Below are positions 10,872-22,394 of a DNA stretch of 64,000 nucleotides, piece after piece (position 1 is the stretch's first letter; the number at the start of each line of letters is the position of its first letter). Made by a program: the position numbers and the translations under genes. The stretch covers positions 59,065,398 through 59,129,397 of the forward strand of contig NC_063168.1 of NCBI RefSeq assembly GCF_023159225.1, given 5' to 3'. A model generated the notes under the pieces. The model searched no databases. It worked only from the letters and a program-made list of their open reading frames with translations, and had not been told where the DNA came from. Source of the stretch: Perognathus longimembris pacificus (lineage: Eukaryota; Chordata; Mammalia; Rodentia; Heteromyidae).

Positions 10872-12411
10872 AGGAAGGACACAAAGACAATGTTTCATCT
10901 CTTTAAAGTGGGTAAGGACTCTCAACTTCCAGAAGATTCTTGTGATGGGGCTTCAAAACAACACTGAGTACAAACTCAGAGTTCATGTGATCCAGCTGGA
11001 GGAGAGTGGGCATTTATAACCTAAAATCTCAGTCTTCATTATAATCAGGGCACCCATCCCTGTGCCCTATTTTGTTCCTACTTTCCTTTCCTTGAAAACA
11101 ACAGAGAATCTTTACCCTTTTATAAAAATCATCTCATATTGCTCAATCTAATGCCATATCTAACAAGTGCTTAAAATCTGTTTCTTGGCCTGTCTGTGGA
11201 GGTCTCAAATGAAGAATGCTTCAAGTGGGGACCCTTCCTTTTGAGTTTTGCCTCATGCCCAGCCATTGACGAGTGCCTATGCACCTCTGCTATCTATTCC
11301 CAACACCAGTGACCTTCACTAGTGACCTTCACATCCCTCTTGTCAAATGCTCCCAAGTCTCCAGAGATTCTGAACTCTGAGCCCTGATGATCTACCCAGA
11401 GAGATTTCAGAAATAGTTCTCTAAGAGAACATCATCATCTTTGGCTTGGTAGGAAAATGCTTGTATTTCTCATGACCATTTGGTCCTCGAGAGCAAGCAT
11501 TTTCAATATGCCGTAATGCTTCCAAATGTGCTATTTGATGATCTGCCCTAGGCTACTTCTGAACAGAATTTAGATGCTAGGTCTCAGTTTCAGGATGATG
11601 CTTAACTCCCTTATCCTTTCTGTTTTTCAGTAAAGAATTGTGGCAGTCACTTTTTCAGCCATCTATCAGTCAGTGTGCATCTACCTGTTTAAGACTTAGC
11701 ACAGAACTAAGAGAAAAAAATATATGTGATTTTATTACACATTCATGTGACAAATGTCCCTGTCCCTGGACTAGGCCACATGCTTTATGAAGCATTGTAG
11801 AAAAGAGTCAGATAATAAAGCTGAATTATTTGTAGAAATGGTTTTTAACTAGTTATCAGGAAAAGAAGAAAGAATTCAAAATATGAAAATGTAATTTAGT
11901 ACAAATTGTCTGGAGAAGAGATATTTACAGCTTATAACATAGTAGGAACAGCATGAGCTTTATAATCTTCAAGTGGCAGCTACCTCATGTCCCTTGAGGC
12001 CTATTTAACAAGCCTTGAGAAATCCAGGAAATGTCACCAGTATGAACCTATGTAGGTAGAATATTGATCAGCAAACCCTAAGCTGAATGTCACTCCTATG
12101 TTGAAATGAAGCCTGGATAGTTTTCAAAGATGCTCCTAAAATCACTATGAAAACCCAAGATTTCTTGATAATAAAATTTGCATATTGAAATGCAAGTATA
12201 TCCAAGAAATCATAGGGATTGCCTTCCTATTTCCCTTGCCTTCCTGCCATGGCTTCAGACTGTGTAATTATCATGACCTTGGGAATTTGTTTGTGTTACA
12301 CTTCTTGTATTCTTCATCACTGAAAGTGGTCTTGACAGCAACACAATTACCAAGGCCAGTCTTGTTTACAGTGATAAGAGGTTGTGATGATAATATTAAT
12401 GAAAGTTAACA
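10872..12411. other. unique sequence, nothing recognised
   Basis: About 1.5 kb without a recognisable repeat or exon. One 74-codon plus-strand frame near 12185 is unsupported. Confidence 0.45.
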
Positions 12412-12615
12412 GTTATTGAGAGATTGCTTAGTGCCATACTGTGTACCAAGCACTTTTACAGGGGTTTCTTCTAGCCGTCTTCCCCACAATTCTGTAAGAA
12501 GGTCCTGGCATGGTCTCCATTTTATAGATGCTGTAAGAAACAAGGGACTCTTTCCTGGAATAAGAGTACACAGATAATAATAGCTAGACTAAGAGTTGTC
12601 CCAGCTAGCAATAAC
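12412..12615 (+). repeat. MIR SINE relic forming inverted arm 2
   Basis: Reads in MIR order: AACAGTTATTGAG start, GTGTACCAAGCAC, CCACAATTCTG, CCATTTTATAGATG. Bases 12425-12615 are the near-identical inverted partner of 9372-9560. The MIR start upstream of 12425 has no counterpart in arm 1, so this is more likely the parent locus. Confidence 0.8.
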
Positions 12616-13234
12616 CACGTTAGGGGATATCTCATTTACTCTCTGAAGGTTGAGTAAATGAGTCCACTAAAATAAGCTGGCAATAAGGTTAGAAGGGATT
12701 CAACTATACAACATGCATAAAACCACCCAATAGGATTTAGAAACATTTATGTTCTTCCACAGAAATGATACAGGGAGATGCTGACAATTTGTTGAGGGTG
12801 GGGTAGGGATAAATGATTGTCAGGGTAGATGACAAATGGACTCTAACAATGGGCAATTGTCTGGAGCAAAGTTCATGGAAGCAGCAACTGTGGCATCAGC
12901 TCTAGTTTTGTTTCTTCTGAATAATAATAACTTCCATGAGATGATCTGTGCTGTATGAGGGAAAGAAGGGCAAGGGTGGGAGATTATCCCCTGCTTTAGT
13001 TTAAAGCATCCAGGACTTCAAGGCTGCATGCTTTGGGGTCTGGTTTACCTGGGCCTCGACACCACCCATGTTCCAGTATCTCCCAGCTGGGCTGTGACAG
13101 GTGCCAGTTGAGCCATTTCAGGTCCAAAGCCACATTTTCCTTGGAGCCCACTTGACCATCTCCTGACTTTACAGTTACTTGGGATTCTGGATCCAGCCTC
13201 TCCTGTGTCAAGATCCTTTTACCTGTCATTTCAG

Positions 13235-13235
<1 letters not shown>
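12616..13235. other. unique sequence, nothing recognised
   Basis: No repeat family, exon or RNA gene seen. The minus-strand frame entering from the CA tract codes only for a valine-cysteine run, then chance sequence. Confidence 0.45.

Positions 13236-13279
<44 letters not shown>
13236..13279 (+). repeat. (CA)22 microsatellite
   Basis: Uninterrupted CA dinucleotide run. Unlike many others here, its upstream flank is not a SINE 3' end. Confidence 0.97.
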
Positions 13280-13281
<2 letters not shown>

Positions 13282-13334
13282 GGTATTTTAACAGCCTCAG
13301 AAGCACTTTGGTTCCTCTACAACCATTTCATTTC

Positions 13335-13440
13335 TTAAAAAAAAAAAATCTTTTGACAATAGAGGGAGTGAACTCAGAGCTTCATGCTTTCTAGGCAGGC
13401 ACTATTTAGCTTGAGCCTTCCCCTGCATCTCACAACCTTT
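13335..13440 (-). mobile_element. ID-like tRNA SINE monomer, diverged
   Basis: The reverse complement contains the ID order: a box A region, a GCCTGCCTAGAAAGCATG-type loop and a degraded box B (CTCTGAGTTC). Leading A/T-rich sequence (13337-13350) may be the old tail of this or a neighbouring copy. Confidence 0.5.
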
Positions 13441-13446
13441 ACTATG

Positions 13447-13692
13447 TTTTTTTTTGTTTTGTTTTGTTTTTTGGTCAGTCATGGGGTTTGAATTCAGGGC
13501 CTTGGCACTGCCCCTAAACTTCTTTGCTCAAGGCTAGTGCTGTACCACTTTGAACCACAGCACCACTTCTGGTTTTCTGGTGGTTAACTGGAGATAATAG
13601 TCTCATGGTCTTTCTTGCCCTGGCTGGCTTCGAACCACAATCCTCAGATTCTCAGATTGCAAGCTTGAGCCACTAGGGCCCTGCCTGTCATC
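13447..13692 (-). mobile_element. composite SINE (B1-like head plus Geo-type right module)
   Basis: A T/G-rich leader (the tail in reverse) is followed by the right module with GCTCAAGGCTAGTGC and by the B1-like head region (GGCTGGCTTCGAACC). The head end is decayed. Confidence 0.75.
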
Positions 13693-14397
13693 TGCTTCTT
13701 TAGCTGGGCTTTCCTTACAGAACTTAATGCAAATCACATCTATTAGCTGAAAACCAAGGAAAAGAGAGGTGACAAACGAGGGTGTGGAAGAGACAATAGT
13801 TTTCCATTTGTTTGTTTTTACTTTTCAATGTGATTTTCTATTCCAATGGAAAATCACAGTGTTGGCTGATCAAAACTGAGGCCAAAAGAAACCCCATCCA
13901 CCAGTACTCTGAGGGCTAATGATTTGCAAGCTTTTTTCTACACCTCATCTTCCAGTCCTGCCTTGTTTTGCAATTTAGATCCCTCTTGAATTTGAACTTT
14001 TTCCTCCCTCTCCTTGGCTCTAATAACTAAGAAAGTCTTAAGGAAATCTTAATTTACAATACAAATTCAGTGACTCTGCACTTAGGTTTCCCTTTTGTTC
14101 ACTTAATGATTTCTATGAATATAATTATGCTTAAGATTTCCAGCCAAAGACTCATAAAGCAGTTGGTCCATCTTTAATGTGATTCTTCTTATCAAATATT
14201 ATGAAAAGTAATGCTATGGAAAGCCATTATACAACATCCAAGTACATAAATATAAAAAAGGCAGATTAGCAAGTTTTATAGGTAAGATTTGGTAGCCTAA
14301 AATTATTCATATTTTATAAGAAAAACAAAATTCAATAGCATAGAACAAATAGCATTTCTACTAGCAAATATAATAAAGGGTTAATAGCATAGTTTTA
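13693..14397. other. unique sequence, nothing recognised
   Basis: AT-rich, repeat-poor by eye. No exon candidates. Confidence 0.45.
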
Positions 14398-14760
14398 AGA
14401 AGTTCTCTCCAGTGGAGGAAAATACTATGCCTCCAATAGAGAGCTGAACAAAAGAAATACAGACAATTCACAAAAGAGGAGAAATAACTAATTAAAGAAC
14501 ATATGGCAAAACAACTCAACCTCACTAGTAATTAAAGACATGCAAATTAAAACAACAAATACTATAATTCCCAGTTCAGACTCAGGTTCAATGAAACAGG
14601 TACCACCATGAATTACTGAGAGAAAAAAATGCAAAACCTCATTGTGGAGCAATTCACTAGCTGGTATAAACAAGGGATGGGCTCTAGAAAGCAATACTGA
14701 GCTCTTTCCTTTTGCTAGACAATGAATGTATGCAAATGAAAAGACCCAGCCCCTACTAAA
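14398..14760 (+). mobile_element. L1 ORF2 3' portion, decayed
   Basis: The stretch near 14465-14560 (CACAAAAGAGGAGAAATAAC, then AACCTCACTAGTAATTAAAG and ATGCAAATTAAAAC) follows the conserved L1 ORF2 C-terminal coding region. Stops and indels break the frame. The 108-codon minus-strand open frame is antisense noise. Confidence 0.65.
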
Positions 14761-14891
14761 CCTATCCCTCCTGGGAAAGAGAGTGTGTGGGGGGGAGGAG
14801 GGGGTTAATCCCATTATTTAAAGGGCAGAGACATCTACAGCATATAGTAAATACTTGACTAAGACCATAGCAGTCTACAGCATTTAGAAAG

Positions 14892-15155
14892 TGTATTAAT
14901 CCATTTGTGCTGCTGCAACAAAATGCTTAAAGCTGAGTAATGAATAAGCCATAGAAATTTGTTGCTCACTGTTCTAGAGGCTCTCAAGATGGTGCCGTAT
15001 CCTCACATGACAGAGATAGAAGGGAAAAAGGCCAACCCTTTCATGAGGCACTAGTCTATTCATAAGGACAATGAACTCTGGACTAAATCACTTTCCAGAA
15101 GCTTCATCTCTTAATACCACTACAATGGAGATGAAATTTTGACATTACTTTGGAT
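14892..15155 (-). mobile_element. MaLR-type (MLT1-like) LTR relic
   Basis: The left edge GTATTAATCCATTTGTGC is the reverse of the usual MaLR 3' end. It continues with an AATTTGTTGCTCAC segment, a CAAGATGGTGCC-like block and a CATGAGGCACTAGTC segment in LTR order. Strongly diverged, with no internal region. MLT1 versus MST cannot be decided by eye. Confidence 0.55.
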
Positions 15156-15249
15156 GAGAAACACTGAAATGGTAGCAGAAGGGTTATCTGAAGAAATGAT
15201 CCTGAGCTGAACTTAAAGGTTAATGAGAATTCAGGTGGATGAAGGACAA

Positions 15250-15281
15250 GGAGAGAGAGAGAGAGAGGGAGAGAGAGAGAA
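15250..15281 (+). repeat. (GA)n microsatellite
   Basis: GA dinucleotide run with one GG interruption. Overlapping plus and minus frames in this area translate the repeat and are not genes. Confidence 0.95.
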
Positions 15282-15770
15282 GAAGGGAAGGCATTATTGA
15301 CATAAAGCACAACATGGGGGAAGTTGTGTCTACAAAAAATATTAAGATAGATAGAGGAAAAGCTTCAGCCTCTGTGTGCAACAGGGTCCAGAAAGGCAGC
15401 CGAGGAGAGAGCTCGAGGGGCATCTGTACAAAGGAAATAATACCAATATCAAACATAGACTATGAGGGATTAAATTAGATCACCAATACACAGTACACAA
15501 TGCCTGATACTCAATTTTTAAGCCATTGCTATTAATATTTATTAATCCTCAACTCTTCCTCTAGAAATACTTTAATGGCTTCATGAAGTAGTTTATTGGC
15601 TAGATCCATCACACATTTCTTACTTTTCTAGTTTGGACTTCACCATTTCTAAAATGTTTGCTCATATAAATAATACTGAAAAACTTTGCAACCAAGTCTT
15701 TAAAACTAACTCTATTTCTTTAAAGCAAGTTCCCAGAAAGGGAATTTGGGGATCAAAGAATATGCAAAGA
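15282..15770. other. unique sequence, nothing recognised
   Basis: No repeat family or exon is visible between the GA tract and the next SINE. Confidence 0.4.
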
Positions 15771-16024
15771 TTTTTTTGTTGTTTGGTTTTTTTGGTGCTG
15801 GACCTGGGGCTTGAACTCAGAGCTTGGGCACTGTCTCTGAGCTTCTTTTGCTCAAAGCTAGTGCTCTACCACTTTGAGCCACAGCTCTACTTCCAGCTAT
15901 TATGGTAGTTTAGTAGAGAAATAAGTCTCACTGACTTGCTTACCCAGGCTGTTTTTGAACTGTGATCGTCAGATCTCAGCCTCCTGAGTAGCTAGGATTA
16001 TGGGCATGTGTCACCACACCCAGC
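15771..16024 (-). mobile_element. composite SINE (B1-like head plus Geo-type right module)
   Basis: Near full length in reverse: T-rich tail, right module (CTTTTGCTCAAAGCTAGTGC), linker, then the head ending GTGTCACCACACCCAGC, which is the B1-like start. One of the more complete copies. Confidence 0.85.
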
Positions 16025-17427
16025 GAATATGTAAAGTTTAAGCTATATATGGTTGCACTAACTCTGCAGAAAGCATAATGTTCATAGGCACAAAACAACA
16101 ACAGCCAGAAAACAGAAATAATCTAACTGTTGAAACCAAGTAGCTTAAATGTGATGGCTTCCTAATGAAATATTATATTTATAAGTATGTTTGCAAATCC
16201 TACAGAAAAGCATAGAAAAATTGTATGACCTATGAATCCACTGAAAGTGAAAGAGAAAAAAGGGTATGTTTAGAAGCATTTTTGATTTTAGAAGTCCCAT
16301 GCCCATAGAGAAATGAAATAAAAATAGAAAGCTGTCTACAGCTTTTTTTTGTTTCCTCTGACCACTTTCTCCTAATTGTATTTAATGACTATAAACAATG
16401 TTTTTAACTAAGGAAAATTACTTTTCTTGGGAAAGTATGATTTGCCCCTATATTTGGAGGTTGTTGCAATTTAGTTGCACATCTTTAAGTGGCTCTTTAA
16501 ATAAGTCCCCTTAGAATGAAGGCCAAATTTCAGTTTTCTGGGTGGAAATTTTTTTTAGATCCAAAGTCACCTTCTTGAGCCTTATCTAGCTATTCAAAGA
16601 CTTCTGAGCTTGGAGATTTCTGCCTCATAGTATTGGAATCAGCCCAAAGATCAGGCCAACATTATTTCCCAAAGGAGATGAATCTCACAGCCCTCTATAG
16701 AGAAACAGCTACAGACTGCTTCCCAAACAGTCCAGCTGCACCCTCAAGAGCCAGGAGCAGGAGCAGGTTCTCACTGTCCAGTCACTCCTCTGTTTTGTCT
16801 TTTCAGGCTCAGCACTCTCATCTAAAAGGTGGGTACAACCACCTTCCTACCTGATGGGCTTGTTGCAAGGTCCAATGCAGTAAGCATTATCAGATGTTGA
16901 CCCCTGTGTCCAAGACACACTAGATAAATGTAACCATTAATAACATTAGTCACATCCTGAGGCACATTTACTGGTTTGAAAGATAAGATGAGCCAGGCCT
17001 AGGGAAAAGTGAATTGGCTGTAGATCAGTGAGTGATAAGAACCAGGGCTTTGGAGCTAAGTGTCTGGTCTGGTTGAAGCACTTGATGGTCCAGGAGCCTA
17101 GGGCAAGACTCTTAATCCTTGCAGCAGTACTCCCAACCTGAGCTAAAAATGTCACTCCCCATGTTGAGAAACCATATTACAAATAGCAAAAGGACATGGG
17201 TGATCTCCATTATTGTACTTAATGCAATGTACCAGATAGTATCACTCTGATAGGCGACCAATACAAAACTTATTAGTGAAATATTGTAGATTCTTCTCTC
17301 TATCCTAAACCTTGGAAATCCAGTGTGCCTTTTGATATCAACAGCACCCTTTCCATTGGGAAGCTAAATTTTCAACCAAAATCCCTGTTCTCTATTTCAT
17401 ATAATGTAGTTTATCTTTGAAATGTGA

Positions 17428-17429
<2 letters not shown>
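16025..17429. other. unique sequence, nothing recognised
   Basis: About 1.4 kb with only chance-sized frames. Poly-T and poly-A runs near 16340 and 16550. Confidence 0.45.

Positions 17430-17469
<40 letters not shown>
17430..17469. repeat. (TA)20 microsatellite
   Basis: Pure TA run, self-complementary and so able to extrude as a cruciform. Confidence 0.97.
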
Positions 17470-17475
<6 letters not shown>

Positions 17476-17505
17476 CTGTTGTTTCTCCAACAATGAAATC
17501 AAGTA

Positions 17506-17692
17506 TGACTCAGGAGGCTGAGATCTGAGGATTGAGGTTCTAAGCCAGCATTTCAGAAAAGTCTGTGAGACTCTAATGGTCAATTAACCAGCGAAATACT
17601 GTAAGTGGAGATGTGTCTCAAGAGGTAGAGCATCAGCCTTGAGCTAAAAGGCTGATAGTATGAGACCCTAAATTCAATCCTCAGTACCAGTA
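17506..17692 (+). mobile_element. composite SINE, 5'-truncated
   Basis: Starts inside the B1-like head (GACTCAGGAGGCTGAGATC), passes through the linker (CAATTAACCAGC) and right module (TGTCTCAAGAGGTAGAGC), and ends AATCCTCAGTACCAGTACAC directly in a CA run. Confidence 0.8.
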
Positions 17693-17706
17693 CACACGCA
17701 CACACA

Positions 17707-17749
<43 letters not shown>
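17693..17749 (+). repeat. (CA)n microsatellite grown from a SINE 3' end
   Basis: CA run with CG and TA interruptions that begins without a gap at the SINE's terminal CAGTACAC. Confidence 0.95.
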
Positions 17750-17750
17750 C

Positions 17751-20262
17751 ACACAAAGAAGTCAGCTCCTCCATTTCCTGAGCAGCCCCAGTCAGGCACT
17801 TGCTTAGCCTCCTGTGGCTTGTATTGGAGCAGGATCTACTCCCAGAAGGCTGTTGGAAGATGGTTCCTGTGAGGGAGGGAGTTCTGTAAACAATCCCCCT
17901 TCCCAGTCACCAACAGGGAGAGCTGGCTCAAGAGCCTCAAGAGTGAGGGTGACTGCCATAAACAGACACTGGAAATTGGACCTACCTGCATCTTGAGTCT
18001 GGCATTTAATATTTTTAGAAGAAATAGACATTCCATGAGGACAGAGGACACAGGGGTTTCTGTGTGCACAGTGTATCTGGATGTGAGTGTGCGTTGTTAA
18101 ATCAGCAGCCATTTTACCCCAGAGAAGAGTCACAGTAGGATATTTGTAAATTTCATCTCTTTCTTCCTCCTGGGGCCTCCTCCTCCTCCTTCTCCCCTTC
18201 TTTATTTAATGCCACTTATCACCACGGAATTGATTCCATGGACCACTAATGGGTTACAAATTACATTTTGAAAAACACTGATCTTAACACTCCAAGACTC
18301 CCAGGCATTAAAAAAAATTGATTTGGTTTTTGTTGCAAATAATAACCCTTCTATGGCCCCCTTAGTTCCAAATGAAAGAAAATGCTTCCCTATAAATAAG
18401 AAGTTTGACCCTGTTTTAGATAGTCAGTCAGCCCAAGATAGACTATTAGATATAAATGAACAGAAGCCATCTGTAGAGGGGCTTAAGCAAACAAAGATGT
18501 TGGATGCCAGGTAGTTCTACCCTGGTAGATATCTAGCAACACCACCAGAGGCCTCATCTCTTTTTCTTTCATGTGTTCATATGGGTTTCATGGTCACAAG
18601 ATGGTTGCCACATCTCTAGGTCAGTATTCCAGGAATGAAGAAAAAACAAAAAGAAGTATAATGCAAAAGTTCTCTCCATGCTGTTAAATCTTTATCACAA
18701 AAGTTTCCCAGAAAAAAAAAAAACAAAAACAAGATGCCCAGTTAAATGTGACTGTCAGATAATTGGTATAATCTCAGATATTGTCAGCATAAGCCATGCA
18801 AAATTTGATATATAATTGTACTAAAACAATTGTTGCTAGCTTATGTGAAATCACCTTGAACAACCATGCTACACTTTTATTTGTGGAATAACAGCATAAT
18901 GGTTATAATAATAACAACAAGGTAAGTACAATTCTGTTTATATTTTACTGGCCTGAAATGGGTCCACATTTAATCCTACCTTCAAGAAAGGCTGGTTAAA
19001 CCAAGACATTTTTTTTTTTTTTAACTTCCAGTCTCAGTAAAAGAGGAAGGCAAAAAAAAAAAAAATGTAAGGAAGTTGGTGCAGAAGCTGAGCAAGGCAG
19101 ACTCTGAAATCTGCCACTGGGTAGTCTTGTAGACCGTAAAATTGATCTGGCCTTTCCTGTAGCCTCTAGTAAGGACTTGGAATTCTAATCCATGGACGGT
19201 GGAAACCCACTGTAGTTTGGAACTAGGGGGAAGCACACTAAACTGTGGTTAATAAATAGCAGCTGCTGTTTTCAAATTATATTTGGAGGGTATATGCTAG
19301 AAGATGGACAAAACCCAGATCATTCTAGAACCTTTGCGGAATGCAGCCTGCCCACTTCCCCAGGAAGAAGGTCTCACCTTTTGGCTGTGTACCTGCTCTT
19401 CTAACAATGAAGAGGAACTGGTAGGCTGCTCTGAAAGCCCTGCCCAGCGACTCTGGGGGGCGGGAACAGAACATGTCAGGAGGAGATGTGACAGGACCCC
19501 AGCCTTCTCTGGCCGTGTGGCTTGGTCAGGACTGTGTGCTTGTGGTTCATGCTCCAGAAATTGTGGTTTTCAAGCTAGGATCCTATGAGATGCCTGCAAG
19601 GAAATGGGTGGGAAAAATAACTTTTAAGTTTTTGAATTAAGAGGAAAAAAAAATCAATGAACTGTTCAAAAGCAGTAAAGCCTGTTCCTTCTTTGCAAAC
19701 TTTTAACAAGTAACCTGGGAGGTTCTCAAACTCTGACATCTGGAGATGCAAAGTAGAAATGGAAGGTTCTGGTTCCAGAGCCGAGCGCCTATGTGGGAAA
19801 GGGCAGGTGCTGTGCTTCCTTCTCTCCAGAGGTAACGGGCTGCCCAAACACCCCTTCCTCGGAGTCCCCCCTTCCCGCTCCAACCTGGGCAGCAAAGACT
19901 CTCTCCTTCCCTCCCGCTTCTCATTGAGTTAAATCAATTGTTTCATTTTCATTTGCTTCCCCTTTCTTCCTCTTGTCAGATCAAGTGCTTTCCTATTTTC
20001 CTTGAGGATTACCAAAATGAGCTCTTAGGGAGAAAAAGGTTTCTCAGCACTTTAGCTTCTGTTTCCTTCTATTTCTGTGCTTTGCTTTTTATTATCTTTT
20101 CGCTGACATCCCCACATAGACTATACTGGCTTTCCTCTTTTTCTCCTAGATGAAAATTTGTGGTGTTAAAAACAAAAATCACCTATCTACCTCTCCTAAA
20201 ATCGGTTCATTCTATTTAACAGGAGCAAAGACCTAAAAGGGAAAGACGTGGAACTTCCTCAC
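17751..20262. other. unique sequence with one possible DNA-transposon scrap
   Basis: Bases 18205-18275 (ATGGACCACTAATGGG, GAAAAACACTGATC) resemble an old hAT-type MER element. Otherwise there are A-rich and T-rich runs (18711, 19009, 19052) and chance-sized frames up to 109 codons on the minus strand near 17804. No gene is supported. Confidence 0.35.
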
Positions 20263-20396
20263 CGCTGGGTATGATGGTGCATGCCTGTACTCCCAGCACT
20301 TGGGAGGCTGAGGCAGGAGGATCACAAGTTTGAGGCCAATCTGGTTTACATAGAAATATTCTATCGCCCCAAAAAGAAAAAAAGAAAAAAAAATTC
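20263..20396 (+). mobile_element. B1 SINE monomer
   Basis: Canonical 7SL-derived order: GCTGGGTATGATGGTGCATG, CCCAGCACTTGGGAGGCTGA, GGATCACAAGTTTGAGGCC, then an A-rich tail. This is a plain B1, distinct from the composite SINE heads, which read GCTACTCAGG at the same place. Confidence 0.9.
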
Positions 20397-20497
20397 ATAC
20401 TCATATGTATATATTGATATATATCTTCTCATATGTGTATGTATATATGGGTATATGTATATATATGAATATGTATGTATGTATGTGTGTGTACACA
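20397..20497. repeat. AT-rich simple repeat (TATG/TA)
   Basis: Imperfect ATATGTATAT and GTATGTATGT units directly follow the B1 tail, so the tract probably grew from that tail. Confidence 0.8.
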
Positions 20498-21255
20498 TAC
20501 CAAAATTACACATATTACTTTAAACATAAGTGTAAATCTATCTAATCAGTTCACTTAGATCTGAGAGGTTGTTTTACATAATTAGTTTACCAAAGTCCAC
20601 TAAATGTGCAAATGTATCAGTATTTCTAGGCTGCAGCAGAACTCGTTGTGGTAAGACAAATAATCCTATGCAGAAAACTCAGTTCCATCTAACTTTGTTC
20701 CCTTCCTTAATAAACATACCTTGATTTCCTCATCATTTGATCTCAAACACTGATAGCCATTCTCTTCAAAGTGCTTCTAAATGCAGTTACAGTAAAGCAA
20801 TGCATGGAGTTCCTGGTGGTAGAGCTCAGCAGAGCTGATTTCACATATTTCACATGGAGACAGAATAAGCCGAGGGGAATGTGCTGGAACCAGCACTGAC
20901 CCAGCCCAACTGCCCGTTTCAGGAGCCAAGCATGGCCCTTCATCGCCGCTAGGCTGTTTTCATCTACAAGGTAGAAGTTTGGTCCAACGGGTTTCCAGGA
21001 GCCTCAAGAGCAATGACATTTTGTATTCCTGCCATCCTGCTTAGTAGCCTTGGTCTGTGAAGGAGGCTGTTGCATAGATTTCCACTTGTAGATTTCTGTC
21101 ATGGAGAGTATGACAGTGGATATCATCCACAAAGGGAATCTAAAATCCTTGTTCCAAATCCAAGATCTTACCAGTACTATGCAGTATGATCTCAGAAAAA
21201 TCTGGAACTTCTTTACTTCTTCTTGGTTTTCTCTCCAGTAAAAAAAAAGATATTA
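20498..21255. other. unique sequence, nothing recognised
   Basis: No repeat family, exon or RNA gene recognised. Confidence 0.45.
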
Positions 21256-21474
21256 ACCATGTGGCTCACACCTATCATTCTAGCTGCACAAGAGACTGAG
21301 ATCTGAGGATCACGGTTTGAAGCCAGCCCAGCAGTGTGAGACTCTTATCTCAAGTGAAACACTAAAAATATCAGAAGTGGAGTTGTGGCTCAAGAGCAAT
21401 AGCTTTAAACATAAAAGCTCAGGGGATAGCACCCAGGCCCTGAGTTCAAGCCCTAGCACAAGCACAAAAAAAAA
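21256..21474 (+). mobile_element. composite SINE (B1-like head plus Geo-type right module)
   Basis: Near full length: GTGGCTCACACCTATCATTC head, GAGATCTGAGGATCACGG, linker, GAGTTGTGGCTCAAGAGC, CTGAGTTCAAGCCC and an A9 tail. Several internal deletions. Confidence 0.85.
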
Positions 21475-21948
21475 GCTACATATGTGACTAGCATATGTAT
21501 TTTCATCTATGACTTTCTCAAAGTCAGATACAGAATTGAGGGAGACAGAGACCAGTGCAGGGGCTCAGAGGAGCCTTTTCCCAAGGGTGGTTCTGCTGCA
21601 AAGAACTTGGGACTTAATGGGAGGAGAGTTTGAAAGTCAAAGAGCCCTGTGAAAGGTGACAGACAGACACAAAGGTGTGCATTATAAGCACAAGTATAGA
21701 GACTTATCAATATGAACACAGGTACACTATTCCCTCTGCTTTACCTTCTCTTTCCCATGCCTCCTTTTCATCTTTAATGTTCTATAAATAGTTTCTGGAT
21801 TGAAAATAGACTTTTGTGTGCAATGGACATAAATCACACTCACACACACACATTCTATGGTCCACTTTATATGATGACTCTGACAAGCCTTTTGGCAAAA
21901 GTTCTTATTTATTTTAGTTGATCCCATCAATCCTCAAGCTACTTTTCT
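21475..21948. other. unique sequence, nothing recognised
   Basis: Short CA stretch at 21838-21852. No other structure seen. Confidence 0.4.
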
Positions 21949-22394
21949 TTTTATTTTCTTTTTCCTGTATGTGTGCCTATACTAGACTTACCCAGGGCCT
22001 AGGCACTATCCTTTAGCTTTTTCACTCAAAGCTGGTACAATACCACGTATAGCTTATTGCTGGCTAATTGGAGATAAGAATCTCAAATACTTGGGCTGGG
22101 AATGTGGCCTAGTGGTAGAGTGCTTGCCTAGCATACATAAAGCTCTAGGTTTGATTCTTTAGTACCACATATACAAAAAAAAGCCAGAAGTGTTGCTGTG
22201 GCTCAAGTGGTAGAGTGTTAGCTTTGAGAAAGCATGGATCCAGGGACAGTGCTCAGGCCCTGAGTTCAAGCCTCAGGACTGGCAAAAAAAAAAAGAATCT
22301 CACAGACTTTCTGCCAAGGGTGTATCTGAACCACAGTTCTCAGCTCTCAGCCTCTTGAGTAACTAGGATTACAAGTGTGAGCCATCCTCACCTA
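21949..22394 (-). mobile_element. composite SINE split by an IDL-Geo insertion
   Basis: Right module and linker lie at 21949-22092, and the B1-like head (CTCAGCCTCTTGAGTAACTA) at 22310-22394. The two halves join into one ordinary element when 22093-22309 is removed, which proves that this SINE is older than the one inside it. Confidence 0.85.
22093..22293 (+). mobile_element. IDL-Geo dimeric SINE nested in an older SINE
   Basis: Full dimer (GGGCTGGGAATGTGGCC start, CTGTGGCTCAAGTGG right module, A-rich end). It is flanked by a 16-base target-site duplication, AGAATCTCA-A-A-T-ACTT at 22077-22092 and AGAATCTCACAGACTT at 22294-22309, with two mismatches. Confidence 0.92.

Noticed and set aside
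14488..14814. 108-codon minus-strand frame
   Set aside because: Antisense to a decayed L1 ORF2 segment.
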